Below are positions 1-9,796 of a DNA stretch of 64,000 nt, piece by piece; within the stretch, counting starts at the first letter, position 1, and every line of letters starts with the position of its first letter. The stretch is from Lathyrus oleraceus. Lineage: Eukaryota; Streptophyta; Magnoliopsida; Fabales; Fabaceae. The stretch is taken from contig NC_066579.1 in the NCBI RefSeq assembly GCF_024323335.1, positions 253,945,575 through 254,009,574 of the forward strand, read 5' to 3'. The notes beneath the pieces were generated by a model. The model did no database searches. It was given only the letters and a program-made list of their open reading frames with translations, and was not told the DNA's origin. The position numbers and the translations under genes were made by a program.

Positions 1-890
1 TTCACAGGACCAAATAAATCAATGTGAAGAAGTTCCAGAGGCTTAGAGGTAGTAACAATAGTTTTCTTTTTGAAAGATGTTTTTGAAAATTTTCCTTTCT
101 GACATGCTTCACATAGAGCATCTGAAGAGAACTTCAGTTTAGGTAGGCCTCTGACTAACTCGAGTTTATTTAGCTGAGATAGTTTTCTCATGCTAATGTG
201 GCCCAAGCGTCTATGCCATACCCATTGCTCTTCGTGAACAGACATCAGACATTTCACATTTTGTTCTTTTAAATCAGAAAGATTAATTTTATAAATATTG
301 TTTTTCCTCTTGCCTGTGAATAGGACAGAACCATTGTTTTGATTTATGGATTTACATGTTTTTTGATTAAAGATCACGTCATATCCGTTATCACTTAATT
401 GACTTATGGATAACAAATTATGCATTAATCCTTCTACGTAAAGGACATCAGATATAGAGGGAAGAGTACCATTACCAATAGTTCTAGAGCCTCTGATCCT
501 TCCTTTATGATCTCCTCCGAAACCTACAAATCCAGCGTCTTTAAGTTCCAGGCTTTGGAACATAGACTTTCTTCCCGTCATGTGTCGCGAGCATCTAGAG
601 TCCAGGTACCATGACTGGTGTTTGAACTTTGCTGCATAAGATATCTGCAACATAAACAATCTTATCTTTTGGTACCCAGAGTCTCTTGGGTCCTTTTTGA
701 TTAGTTTTCCCAGAGTTTCTTATAACTTTGGGTTTTCTAGCATTTTCAAATTTTTGTTCTTGTGTGTGTGTATAGTGATATGAAAATGGAGATTTAAGTT
801 GATCACTAGTAGAAGTTTTATCTTTCTTATGATCATACCCAATTCCTTTTCTATTGTTCTGACTGACTCCATAAATCATGGATGCCATTA
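1..890 (-). pseudogene. Ty1/copia pol, 5' part (protease, GAG-pre-integrase, integrase start), broken
   Basis: Read on the minus strand, this is the upstream part of a copia polyprotein that runs off the left edge of the window. The 595-888 stretch is open but leaves the pol frame. In the neighbouring frame the aspartic-protease signature appears as WYLDSRCSRHMTG, with the usual D-S-G changed to D-S-R at about 595-603. Downstream, at about 60-230, is a GAG-pre-integrase zinc domain containing WHRRLGH and CEACQKGK, then the start of the integrase core (LLHIDLFGPV) near position 1. The frameshift near the protease and the altered catalytic triplet show that the copy is dead. Family assignment rests on the domain order protease, GAG-pre-integrase, integrase and on the copia-type PBS upstream. 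RT and RNase H lie outside the window. Confidence 0.85.
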
Positions 891-899
891 TACTCCTTC

Positions 900-2341
900 C
901 TATCCCATTTTCAGAAACTTTTGAAAGGCTTTTTCGTATTTATAAATTATTGTATTTGAAGTTTGTGGAGCTTGAGATAACGCTTCTTCCAGTTTTAAAC
1001 AGGTTTTCTTTGCAGCATCTCTTTGTAATGTTAAGGATCTGTTTTCATCTTTTAATTCTAGAATTGTCATCTCAAGTTTGCCACATTCTTCAAATTTTTC
1101 TTCAAGACAGCCTTTTATTGCTTTAAACTTTTGTTTTAGTTTCTGATATGAGCTAAGAGTTTCATACAAGCATGATTCTAGATCAGATCGAGAGAGTTCA
1201 GAAAATACCTCTTCAGATTCTTCATCTGAACTGTCATTGGATGTGGTAGCCATGAATGCTACATTGGCCTGTTCATCAGAGTCAGATTCTGATGAGTCAG
1301 ACTCGCTATCATCCCAGGTAGCCATTAACCCCTTTTTGGTTCTGAGGGAATTTTTCTTGAAGCTCTCTTTTCTGGAACTGTCTTTCTTTAACTTTGGGCA
1401 TTCGTTCCTGTAGTGACCTGTTTCTTTACATTCATAACAAGTGACATCTTTGTTAGTTTTACCTTTCGACGTTGATTCTGATCGATCCCCTCTGGGTCTT
1501 GGTCTTCTGAAGTTGTTGTTCCTCTTTTTCCAGAGTTGTTTAACTCTCCTGGTCAGGAGGGACAATTCTTCTTCCTCATCAGAATCTTCTTGTTCAGAGT
1601 CATCTACATCTTCTGTCTCGGCCTGGAATGCTTTGGTTCTGTCAGATTTGCGTCTTTCAGATCTGGACTTTAATGCTACAGACTTGTTCTTCTTCTGAGG
1701 CTCATCTTCCTCTAGTTCTATCTCATGGCTTCTGAGGGAACTAACAAGTTCTTCAAGACTGATATTGTTCAGATCCTTAGACAGCTTCAGAGCAGTGACC
1801 ATGGGTCTCCACTTCTTTGGCAAGCTTCTGACTATCTTTTTGACGTGGTCTGCAGTGTGTACCCTTTGTCTAGAACTTTGAGACCTGCAATAAGAGTTTG
1901 GAATCTAGAGAACATTACCTCTATGGCTTCGTCATCCTCCATTTTGAAGGCTTCATATTTCTGGATAAGCGCTAGAGCCTTTGTCTCTTTGACCTGAGAG
2001 TTTCCTTCATGAGTCATCCTCAGAGAGTCAAGTATGTCTTTGGCTGTTTCTCTGTTGGTGATCTTTTCATACTCGTTGTAAGATATAGCATTGAGAAGTA
2101 TGGTTCTGGCCTTGTGATGATTTTTGAAAATTCGCTTATGATCATCTGACATCTTACTTCTGGGAACTTCAACTCCATCCTCTGTGACAGGAGGTTTGTA
2201 TCCATCTGTGACAATGTCCCAGAGATCAGCATCATAGCCTAGAAAGAAGCTCTCAATCCTATCTTTCCAGTAGTCGAATTTTTCTCCATCAAAGACAAGA
2301 GGCTTAGCATTGTAACTGTCTCTTTCATTTGTGTGGGCCAT
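900..2341 (-). pseudogene. Ty1/copia gag (UBN2-type capsid plus CCHC zinc knuckle), frameshifted
   Basis: The gag begins at the ATG at 2341, about 70 bases downstream of the PBS. The first open part (2341-1832, 169 aa) is the UBN2-like capsid N-terminal half, with FDGEKFDYWKDRIESF near the start. A shift of reading frame near 1855 moves the protein into the second open part (1823-900, 307 aa). That part continues the capsid (LPKKWRPMVTALK), then a long acidic, serine-rich linker, then a CCHC zinc knuckle CYECKETGHYRNECP (C-X2-C-X4-H-X4-C) at about 1395-1440. The C-terminal part is predicted coiled coil, rich in E, K and L. The pattern fits a single base lost in an originally continuous gag-pol. 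Plus-strand open frames here are shadows. Confidence 0.88.
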
Positions 2342-2410
2342 GGTTTTTCTCGTTCTGGATCTCTCTACACTGTTAAGTGTTTGATTAGAAAATCAATAAC
2401 AGAGCTGAAG

Positions 2411-2422
2411 CTCTGATACCAA
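2411..2422 (-). promoter_or_regulatory. Primer-binding site of the copia element
   Basis: On the minus strand this reads TGGTATCAGAG, the standard plant copia PBS complementary to the 3' end of initiator methionine tRNA. It lies one base inside the LTR boundary, which fixes the LTR end and the minus orientation. Confidence 0.85.
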
Positions 2423-2423
2423 T

Positions 2424-3115
2424 TGAAGGTGAGAAAAACAAGAAAGGGGGGTTTGAATTGTTTTGGAAAATAAGCGCTTTTGGAAAATAAAATCACACAG
2501 GATTTTATACTGGTTCGCTTATAACACAAAGCTACTCCAGTCCACCCGGCCAAGGTGATTTCACCTTCAACAAGGACTTAATCCACTAATCTTGAAAGAT
2601 TATTACACCCAACGTCTAAGAGAAAGATCTCTTAGTCCTCTCAAGTATACAGACTGCGCAGAGTCACTTGAGGAATATAAAAACAACTTAGATAAAAACA
2701 GAGTTTGTAATCTAGAGTGCTTCTAGGATAAAGCAAGTATTACAACAGTAAGAGCAAATAGAATATTTCACGTTCTGAGCAAAAGCTCGTGAAACTTGAG
2801 AGAGAGAGAGAGAATATTTCAATGTGTTCAGGTGTGTCTCTCAATGCTGTTTGCTGTCCTTTATATAGAGGTGAAAGGACCGTTGAAATTGATGGCAGAT
2901 GATTTTGTCTTGATTAGGAATCAATGCCATAACTTTTGTTGTTTCTTGCCAAAACAACTTTGTCTCCCTGAATAACTTCTTTCCAATAATAGTTCCTTTC
3001 CATTTAAATTCGAAGTTGACGTTATTCTTTCTGAATTAGGAAATCCATTATCAGAGTCTAAGTAACTCTGTTAATTTGAGATCTTGCTACGCAAAGCCGA
3101 AATTTTTAATGAACA
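2424..3115 (-). repeat. Copia 5' LTR
   Basis: The 692-bp segment begins TGAAGG and ends GAACA on the plus strand, so on the minus strand it has the expected TG...CA ends (TGTTC...TTCA). It directly abuts the PBS. It contains a GA-rich run (gagagagagaga, about 2801-2814) and a TATATAG box-like sequence near 2862. The matching 3' LTR is outside the window, so target duplication and age cannot be judged. Confidence 0.85.
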
Positions 3116-3482
3116 ATTCTGTCATACCCCAAAATTTGCCCATTAATATTTCAAGACGTTTTTCAGGGCACTCCGACCCATTTTTACGGCACTGATCTTA
3201 AAGGAACGAAGGCTCAGCTCACGAATGACCCAAACTGGCCTGTTCGCTACACGCTCGCCTAGTGATAACATGAACTTATATTATAAGACTTAATTCAATT
3301 AAATTTTATCATCATTTATTTCAGTTCACTTTATGTTGATATGTATTACGCGGTATGTTCTTCCTATTTGTCTCAGGTGGCCTATTTTGAAGCACAAGTA
3401 AAATGGAAGAAAAGGAGGTGCAAAGAGAAAAAGAATCAAATAGCAAAGTCCAGCCCAAAGCGCAAGACACAAATGCTGTGCC

Positions 3483-3548
3483 TGTGACGGACGTCATAGA
3501 GGGCGTGACGAGCGTCACGCAAAACAACCTTGTGACGGACGTCACACC
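3483..3548 (+). promoter_or_regulatory. Cluster of TGACG/CGTCA inverted motifs in the U3 of LTR A
   Basis: Three close inverted pairs are present: TGACG-GA-CGTCA at 3485-3496, GTGACG-AG-CGTCAC at 3505-3518, and TGTGACG-GA-CGTCACA at 3531-3546. TGACG is the core of plant as-1-like sites bound by TGA-class bZIP factors. The cluster lies about 130-190 bp upstream of the LTR TATA box. The duplicate in the 3' LTR (about 26014-26079) is unchanged. Confidence 0.6.
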
Positions 3549-3677
3549 ATTCCCCTACTTTGTGGGCGCAGGTAATGCTTCGGAGACTTGAAGATACGTT
3601 GAGGGATGTTGGGCCTTATGTCCACGCGCGTTGAAGACTTTTTTTTTTGGGCAGCAGGCATGACCTAACGACACCAA

Positions 3678-3685
3678 TATAAATA
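3678..3685 (+). promoter_or_regulatory. TATA box of LTR A
   Basis: TATAAATA within CCAATATAAATAGCC, about 560 bp from the LTR start. The same box is at 26209-26216 in the 3' LTR. This is the likely start of R, with transcription about 30 bp downstream. Confidence 0.6.
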
Positions 3686-4974
3686 GCCACCTTGAAAACC
3701 TAAAAAGGGAGGCTTTTCCACATTTTGTTTCCTTTGGCCGTTTTTGCTTTTGCATAGTTTCTTTTCCAGTAGCTTAGTCATTGTTTATTACGAGTTCTAC
3801 ACTGCTCCCCTTGCAATTTCCCATTCCCTTTTTAGCATTTAGTTAATTCTTTTCGCACAATAGTTTCTGCAACGGAAACTATTGTGCACCTTTTTACCGA
3901 ATCTAACCTTACGTTAGGATCTAGTTTATTTCCTTCGTTTTAATTTGTTGTTTAAAGGAAACCCTGAAGGAAAAGCCGGCGGCACCGCTCAACTCAATCC
4001 GGCATCAACCCTAAGAGTGCCAATTCAAGGTTACAATTCAATTGCAAACAGGTTTGCGTTACTATCGCCGCTTTACGTTCCGAATTCCCATGTGATATTA
4101 TAATTGAATTCATAAATATATTTGAGGTTCTGTATGTAGACTTAAGTATGCCTGGATACCTTGAATTGTTGTAATGGATGCCGCTGTTTTTTCGTTCTGT
4201 TTTGATCTTTGCCCTTCTGACCTGTTTTATTATAACCATGCTTTGTTTACCTGATACTATTACTGCTTTGGTGCAACTCCTCGATTACACCCTGCTTTGG
4301 TATGCTAACCCGTTTGTTGAATTTTGCAAAGGTTCATATGGCCCAGGAAAAGATTGCCGTTAGGTCTTCCACTTTATTTGTGGGATACCCTTGTGGAGAT
4401 CGCCCTAAATTACTTGATTAATTTTAATGTGTTAATTTTAATGTATTAATTTTAATGTATTAATTTTAATGTGGAGATTCATCCTAATTACCTAATTAAC
4501 TTTAAAATATGGCTTTTAAATATGTGATCTTGGACCTCTCTTTTGCCTTACGATAACACGGTATTACGGTCATGCCCCGCGAATGTAGGGATACACTTAG
4601 CAAAGACCCTTCGGTTAAATCATCATAAAATAAATCATGGTCCCTCGGATGTTGCCTTCGAAAATACGACTTTGTCCCCCGATGACCCTTCGGTGTAGCC
4701 TACGGTTAAATGATGATCGTCCCTTCGAATGCTAAGGTATCCTTACAACTGTTGCCTTCAATGACCAATCGATAACCCTACGATGACCCTTTTACATCCA
4801 AAGGATAAAACTACTTACTTCTCAATAGTAAGGACAGTTTTACCCTCATAAGGATAGGAAATGCCCATAACGACCTTAGGAAGGTATAACTCTCAATTAC
4901 TGGATCATAACCGAAAATATTTTCAACACCTCACACCTTTCAAAACCTCTTTTGGAAAATCACCACTTGGCATA

Positions 4975-4979
4975 CATTC
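4975..4979. repeat. Target-site duplication of element B, left copy
   Basis: CATTC directly precedes TGTCATACC. The right copy CATTC is at 16835-16839, directly after the 3' LTR, and joins smoothly to the rest of LTR A. Five bases is the expected size for Ty3/gypsy integration. Confidence 0.9.
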
Positions 4980-7156
4980 TGTCATACCCCAAAATTTGCC
5001 CGTTGGCATTACCAAACATTTTCCAAGACCCTCTGACTTGTTCTGCAAGGCACTGATATCAAATGGACAAAAACCCACTCACAACAGGCTCAATCCACAG
5101 GCGGCCCAAAACAGCTGGCTCGCTAGGCGAGCAGCTCCTTCGCCTAGCGAACATTGCCTCATGCCACTCGCCCAGCGAAGAGTTGGACCCAGGAAAAAGC
5201 CCAGACCTAGTTTGCTCGCTAGGCGAGCAATTCCTTCGCCTAGCGAGGCTTGCGAGAATTTGAATCTTTGGACCTCATTTTAAGCCCACTAGGTCACCAT
5301 TACCACTAATATAAATACCTGCTCTTCTGCCACGAAAGACACACAGAGACGGACGAAGACGGACGGAAACACGCATCCAGAGGGAGAAACACAGAAACCC
5401 TGCTGATCCAAAGAGTTCAGAAGGCGGAAACCCTGAAGGCCGCTTACCCGCTCCGAAACTACCGTCGCCCAACTCAATCCGGCTCGCCAATTCAAGGTTG
5501 CAACTCGATTTGCAAACAGGTTTGCCTCACTATCATCGCTTTAGTTTCTTAATTGGCATATGATATCACTTTAGGGTCTTAATCTACACATGATTATCAC
5601 TTTGTGTCCTTATTTTGCATGTGGTACCACTTTAGTGTCTTAATTTGCATATGATATCATTTTGTACTCTCATTTGGCATATGGTACCACTTCATGTTCT
5701 TAATTTGGGGAGGATATTATAATAGAATTCATAAACATTCTGAAGTTTTGCATGAGAATTTAAATGTGCTTGAATATTGTGAAACTGAACCATATAATTA
5801 TGTGTTGGATGCCATAAGCCATGCTGCAGGTTGAGGTCATAATGTTCTCAAATTTCAAACCCGTGGCCGCTCGCTAGCTCATCGCTAGACGAGCCCGCAG
5901 CGAGCCTTCGCTGCGCCTTCGCTGGGCGAAGCAGAGGCGACCGGGCCAGGGGCTGCTTTGCCTCTTTGCTGCCCATTTCATGTTTACCTAATAATGATTC
6001 TGCGTTATTTGGTTTAAATTCCTGGCTGTTATATTTATTTTATGGTGCAATTTTCAATTGTATTTTACCTCGATGCTTTAATCCGTGTGTTCATGGTGTA
6101 AAGGCTAGCATGCTTCCGAAGAAATAGCCGGCTAGGTACTCCGCTTTATGCATGGGAAGCTTTCATGGAGATGGATTCTAAATTGTTTCACTTTAATGTG
6201 AAGATTCATATGGATTGCCTAATTAATTTTAATGTAGTGATCCTTAATGTGTTGATTTTAATGTATCGATTTAATGCGGTATCACCATAATTACCTAATG
6301 AACTTAAACATGGACTTTAAATAAATGATATCGGACCTCTCTTTATTACCCCACGATTACAATATTACGGTCATGTCCCGCGAATATGGGGATATCCTTA
6401 GCAAAGACCCTTCGGTAAAATCATCATAGTCCCTCGGATGTTGCCTTCGGAAATACGATTTCGTCCCTCGATGACCCGTCGGTGTAGCCTACGGTTAAAT
6501 GATGATAGTCCCTTCGAATGCTAAGGTATCCTCACAACGGTTGCCTTCAATGACCTATCGATGACCCTACGATGACCCTTCTACATCCCCAGGATAAAAC
6601 TACTTACTTCTCAATAGTAAGGACAGTTTTACCCTCATAAGAATAGGAAATGCCCGGAAAGACCTCGGACAGGTACAACCCTTAATTGCTCATTCATAAC
6701 AAAAAAATATACTATTCACACCTCTCACCTTTCAAACATCCTTTTGGAAAATCACCACTTAGCATACATCCATACTAGGATCATTGCCAAGTTATATTTT
6801 TCTAAACTACTTTCAAGAAACTAAACGAGATAACCACTTTGTATACATTCATGCAAGAATCATTACAAAGTTAAATTCTCATTTTTCAAACACTTTTCCC
6901 ACATTTCTCAACCACCTTTTTCAAACTAGAAAACATAAATGATTGAGCAATTAAGAGCCCATGGATAGCCATGGATACAAAGGGTGCTAATACCTTCCCT
7001 TTGTATAAGGTACCTCCCGAACCTAAGAATCTAAATTAAGGTCTTTCCTGTTCTTTTCCGCCTTTCCTTATGGGATAAAAGAAAAGTCGGTGGCGACTCT
7101 TGCTAACTGCGACATTGCGATTACAAATCCAATAAGGTCCAGTTCACCGTATGACT
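4980..7156 (+). repeat. Element B 5' LTR
   Basis: 2177 bp, TGTCATACCCC...TGACT. It contains several GCTCGCTAGGCGAGC-type palindromes (5118-5151, 5212-5252, about 5868-5940), a TATA box, repeated TTAATTTGCATATGAT-type 30-mers (about 5540-5710), and CCTTCGG-rich repeats (about 6360-6600). The 5' LTR carries two private substitutions (T in the CTCAATCC segment near 5085, A near 5660) relative to the other two B-type LTRs. Confidence 0.93.
5310..5317 (+). promoter_or_regulatory. TATA box of LTR B (5' copy)
   Basis: TATAAATA in ACTAATATAAATACCTGC, about 330 bp from the LTR start. Identical boxes lie at 14988-14995 (3' LTR) and 27841-27848 (partial third copy). Confidence 0.6.
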
Positions 7157-7160
7157 GAAC

Positions 7161-7179
7161 TGGCGACTCTGCTGGGGAC
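7161..7179 (+). promoter_or_regulatory. Primer-binding site of element B
   Basis: TGGCGACTCTGCTGGGGAC begins four bases after the LTR end. This is the PBS typical of Ogre elements, reported as complementary to an arginine tRNA. I have not checked the tRNA sequence. Confidence 0.85.
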
Positions 7180-8039
7180 CATAAAGAGAGGTCCACCTTA
7201 AAAAATCATTTATGTTTTAAATTGTTCCTTTTTCTTTAAGGGATTGTTTGAGTGAAAGATCCTACACCCGGATCTAGTGTACCTTAGGTAAGTAGCAATA
7301 GATCATCGCGACTATCCGGCGTATACTGGAATGGTTAAAATGATGGCTACGGTTAATGTGATACTTTGGTTGTCCTGATGTTCCTCACGTTACTTGAGGA
7401 AAAATTTGGCTTCCGCGTGGTGTCATTAAAGCATTAACCAGACCTTTAGAACCCTAATTGACTCATCCTAGCCATTAGAAAGTAGTGAGATAACTGGCTT
7501 CGGTTCCGGCTGAGGTGGGTTGATACTCGATACTACACTCTTTGAGATTGGACTTTAGGGAAGCTTCGGTCAACCACTTGGTGTTGCACTGAAGTGGACT
7601 TAAAGAAAGGTCAATGATTTGAGATCCTTCTAGAACCCGGTTACTATTCTAGGACAGGTTGAACCAACCAAACTTCAGTGGGGAGGGTATTTACCTATGG
7701 AACTCATGCAAGCCTTAAAACCTAGGAATGATGGTTGTGTGACTTGCTTGTGCTTGTTATTTATTTAACCTCATAACATCATAACATCATGACATCATAA
7801 CATTGTACTAACCATTTCAAGGACTTAGGGATTTAACTTTGCTCTGTTTTGTATTAAAAAAAAAACAAAAAACAAAAACAAAAAAAAAAAAAAAAAAAAA
7901 AAGTTTCCCTTTTCGGTAGTTTATGCAAAGTTAAATTCCAAAAGGCCTTGAAAACATTTCATGCATTGCATAGCATAAGATAGCATAACAGGTACTCTAA
8001 AGGGATCAGTGTTCTCACGGTTTTCCTCCACACAGAAAA
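7180..8039 (+). other. Element B leader with A-rich tract replacing ORF1
   Basis: No gene is visible. In element E the equivalent position, just after a conserved GCTCTGTTTTGT, holds the start of ORF1. Here the same words (7839-7851) run directly into an A-rich tract (about 7855-7902, As broken by a few Cs) and then into the conserved segment upstream of gag (TTATGCAAAGTTAAATTCC). ATAACATCAT short repeats lie at about 7771-7803. Confidence 0.75.
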
Positions 8040-9149
8040 ATGGACCTCGAACAAATTGTCAAAGACCTCCAGGCTCAGAATGCTCAACTCCAGGAGATGA
8101 TCTTGAACTTATCCAGGGGGCAGGAGGAACTGAAAGCTCTCTTGCTCGAGAAAAAGAAAGACAAGAAAGCTGTGAGTTACATTAACCCGGGAAGAAGGCT
8201 TAAAGGACAGGCTACGGGAATCAAAATCAGAATTCCGAAGGATCAAGAAGAGGAAACAGAGACAGATTCAGAAGATGAGAATGCTGATCCTTTCAACCCT
8301 GAGGATGACGATGAAGATTACGAGAATGAACAGTACTCTCCAAAAGATGGCAAGTACAAGTTGCTGGAAGAACGCATGCTAGCTATGGAGGGTCAGAAGA
8401 CACCTGGTCTGGATTTTGAAAGTTTGGGTCTAGTCTCCGATGTGATCATTCCTCGCAAATTCAAGGTCCCCGCTTTCACTCAGTATGATGGGGCATCTTG
8501 TCCTCAGATGCATCTGAGAGCTTACGTGAGAAAGATTCAGCCGTATACCACTAATAAGAAGCTCTGGATCCATTTCTTCCAAGAGAGTCTGTCTGGCACA
8601 CAATTGGAGTGGTATTATCAGCTCGAGAGCTCTGACATCCACACATGGACTGATTTAGCAACTGCTTTCTATAAACAGTACCAGTATAATTCTGAACTAG
8701 CGCCTACTCGGCTACAGTTGCAGAATATGACTATGGGATCTAAAGAAAGTTTCAAAGAATATGCTCAAAAGTGGAGAGATTTGGCTGGCAGAGTCAAACC
8801 CCCTATGACTGATCGAGAATTAGTGGACATGTTCATGAGCACACTGACTGGCCCATTCTACAGCCATCTATTGAGGAGTTCCTCATTGGGTTTCACTGAA
8901 CTTATATTAACAGGTGAACATGTTGAAAGTGGCATTCGAAGTGGGAAGATACATGCGACTATCTTTGATCCTCCGGAGACTCCTAACGGCATCACTGCCC
9001 CTCTGCCTAATCATGACGAGACTGTCAATGCTGTGGAAGATACTGATAACGATTATGACTTGGATGGCTGGATTTTCCCAACAATTGGTGACAGACTCGA
9101 CAATTGGAAGGCTGAAGACACTATCCCGATTTCCTTTAGTCAGGAGTAA
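8040..9149 (+). CDS. Element B Gag, internally deleted (369 aa)
   Basis: The start ATG at 8040 follows a conserved leader and gives MDLEQIVKDLQAQNAQLQEM. Residues 1-60 are coiled coil, followed by an acidic linker (about 75-105) and the Ty3-type capsid (about 130-300) with WIHFFQESLSGTQLEWYYQL and FKEYAQKWRDLAGRVKPPMTDREL. Compared with Gag of element A, two blocks are missing: the basic region and CAYHSDSPGHDTNDC zinc knuckle, and the entire protease. The remaining C-terminus (DGWIFPTIGDRLDNWKAEDTIPISFSQE) is the same conserved tail that ends the gag-protease ORF in A and gag in E. Without a nucleocapsid the product may not package RNA. The frame itself is open. Confidence 0.85.
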   Translation: MDLEQIVKDLQAQNAQLQEMILNLSRGQEELKALLLEKKKDKKAVSYINPGRRLKGQATGIKIRIPKDQEEETETDSEDENADPFNPEDDDEDYENEQYSPKDGKYKLLEERMLAMEGQKTPGLDFESLGLVSDVIIPRKFKVPAFTQYDGASCPQMHLRAYVRKIQPYTTNKKLWIHFFQESLSGTQLEWYYQLESSDIHTWTDLATAFYKQYQYNSELAPTRLQLQNMTMGSKESFKEYAQKWRDLAGRVKPPMTDRELVDMFMSTLTGPFYSHLLRSSSLGFTELILTGEHVESGIRSGKIHATIFDPPETPNGITAPLPNHDETVNAVEDTDNDYDLDGWIFPTIGDRLDNWKAEDTIPISFSQE

Positions 9150-9368
9150 TTGTTATTGCTATTTTAGTGTTTTAAAGCATTGTGTCTATACACGGGGCAC
9201 AATAGCTAATTTTTCAAGGGTTTTGTCATTTTCATAAGCATATTCATATTCAATAGATCAATGGACTTTTTGCATTCAAATATTGCGCTCTTTATCTATC
9301 CTGTCATTTTTCAAACAAGCTATGTTTTCTTGCACACACCCACGTAACCATTTGCCGATCCATACCCA
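9150..9368 (+). other. Gag-pol spacer of element B, probable Ogre intron region
   Basis: No coding frame. The segment is closely matched in A (21203-21455) and in E (minus strand, about 53560-53750). Published work on Ogre describes a spliced intron between the protease and RT coding regions, and this is the equivalent place. I cannot fix splice sites by eye. Confidence 0.5.
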
Positions 9369-9796
9369 CTCTGGATCCTGTTGGTAATGACTCTGCTACT
9401 GTTCATTATGACTTTGAAAATCCGATCTACCAAGCCTAGGATGGAAGTGAGGAAGATTGTGAAGTCCCTGGAGAACTTGCCAGACTGGTACTACAAGAAG
9501 AAAAGACCATACAGCCGCATGAGGAATCAATTGAAATGGTAAATCTGGGTACTGAAATAGACAAGAAAGAAGTCAGAGGTTTCTTGGGACACTTGAATTA
9601 CATTGCCCGATTCATTCCACACTTGACTGCTACCGGCAAACCCATCTTCAAATTACTAAAAAGGAAAAATCAAGAGATGGTATGGAATGATGAATGACAA
9701 AATCAAGAAATATCTCCAAGAACCTCCAATTCTAATGCTACCAGTTGAAGGAAGACCTCTAATCATGTATTTGACCGTGTTAGAAAATTCAATAGG
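9369..9796 (+). pseudogene. Element B RT remnant lacking the catalytic core
   Basis: The pre-RT segment (DSATVHYDFENPIYQA, then EDCEVPGELARL, then EKTIQPHEESIEMVNLGTE) has an in-frame TAG at about 9437 and a small insertion near 9485. After IDKKEV it jumps straight to GFLGHLNYIARFIPHLT, which is the thumb/connection region of a Ty3 RT. About 200 residues that would hold the fingers and palm with the YxDD active site are absent. Element A has the same junction. A further deletion near 9695 removes part of the following sequence compared with A. Confidence 0.8.

Larger units (their letters stand above)
3120..4979 (+). repeat. Element A 5' LTR, first 1860 bp
   Basis: Starts TGTCATACCCC. The first roughly 1100 bp differ from the LTR of B, but the later part (dispersed CCTTCGG-rich segment, about 4540-4979) is clearly homologous to it. 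It is interrupted at 4980 by element B and continues at 16840 after the target duplication. Open frames seen across it, for example at 4178-4363 and 4861-5283, recur unchanged in the other LTR copies and match no protein family I recognise. Confidence 0.92.

Noticed and set aside
3403..3591. 62-codon frame and its minus-strand partner (3321-3545)
   Set aside because: They lie over the TGACG inverted repeats in the LTR promoter region. Repetition in the 3' LTR is due to LTR copying, not to coding constraint.
4861..5283. 140-codon frame in LTR (also at 27392-27814, and a 95-codon form at 14674-14961)
   Set aside because: It crosses the boundary between two LTRs (A into B). It recurs only because the LTRs are repeated and it has no recognisable domain.
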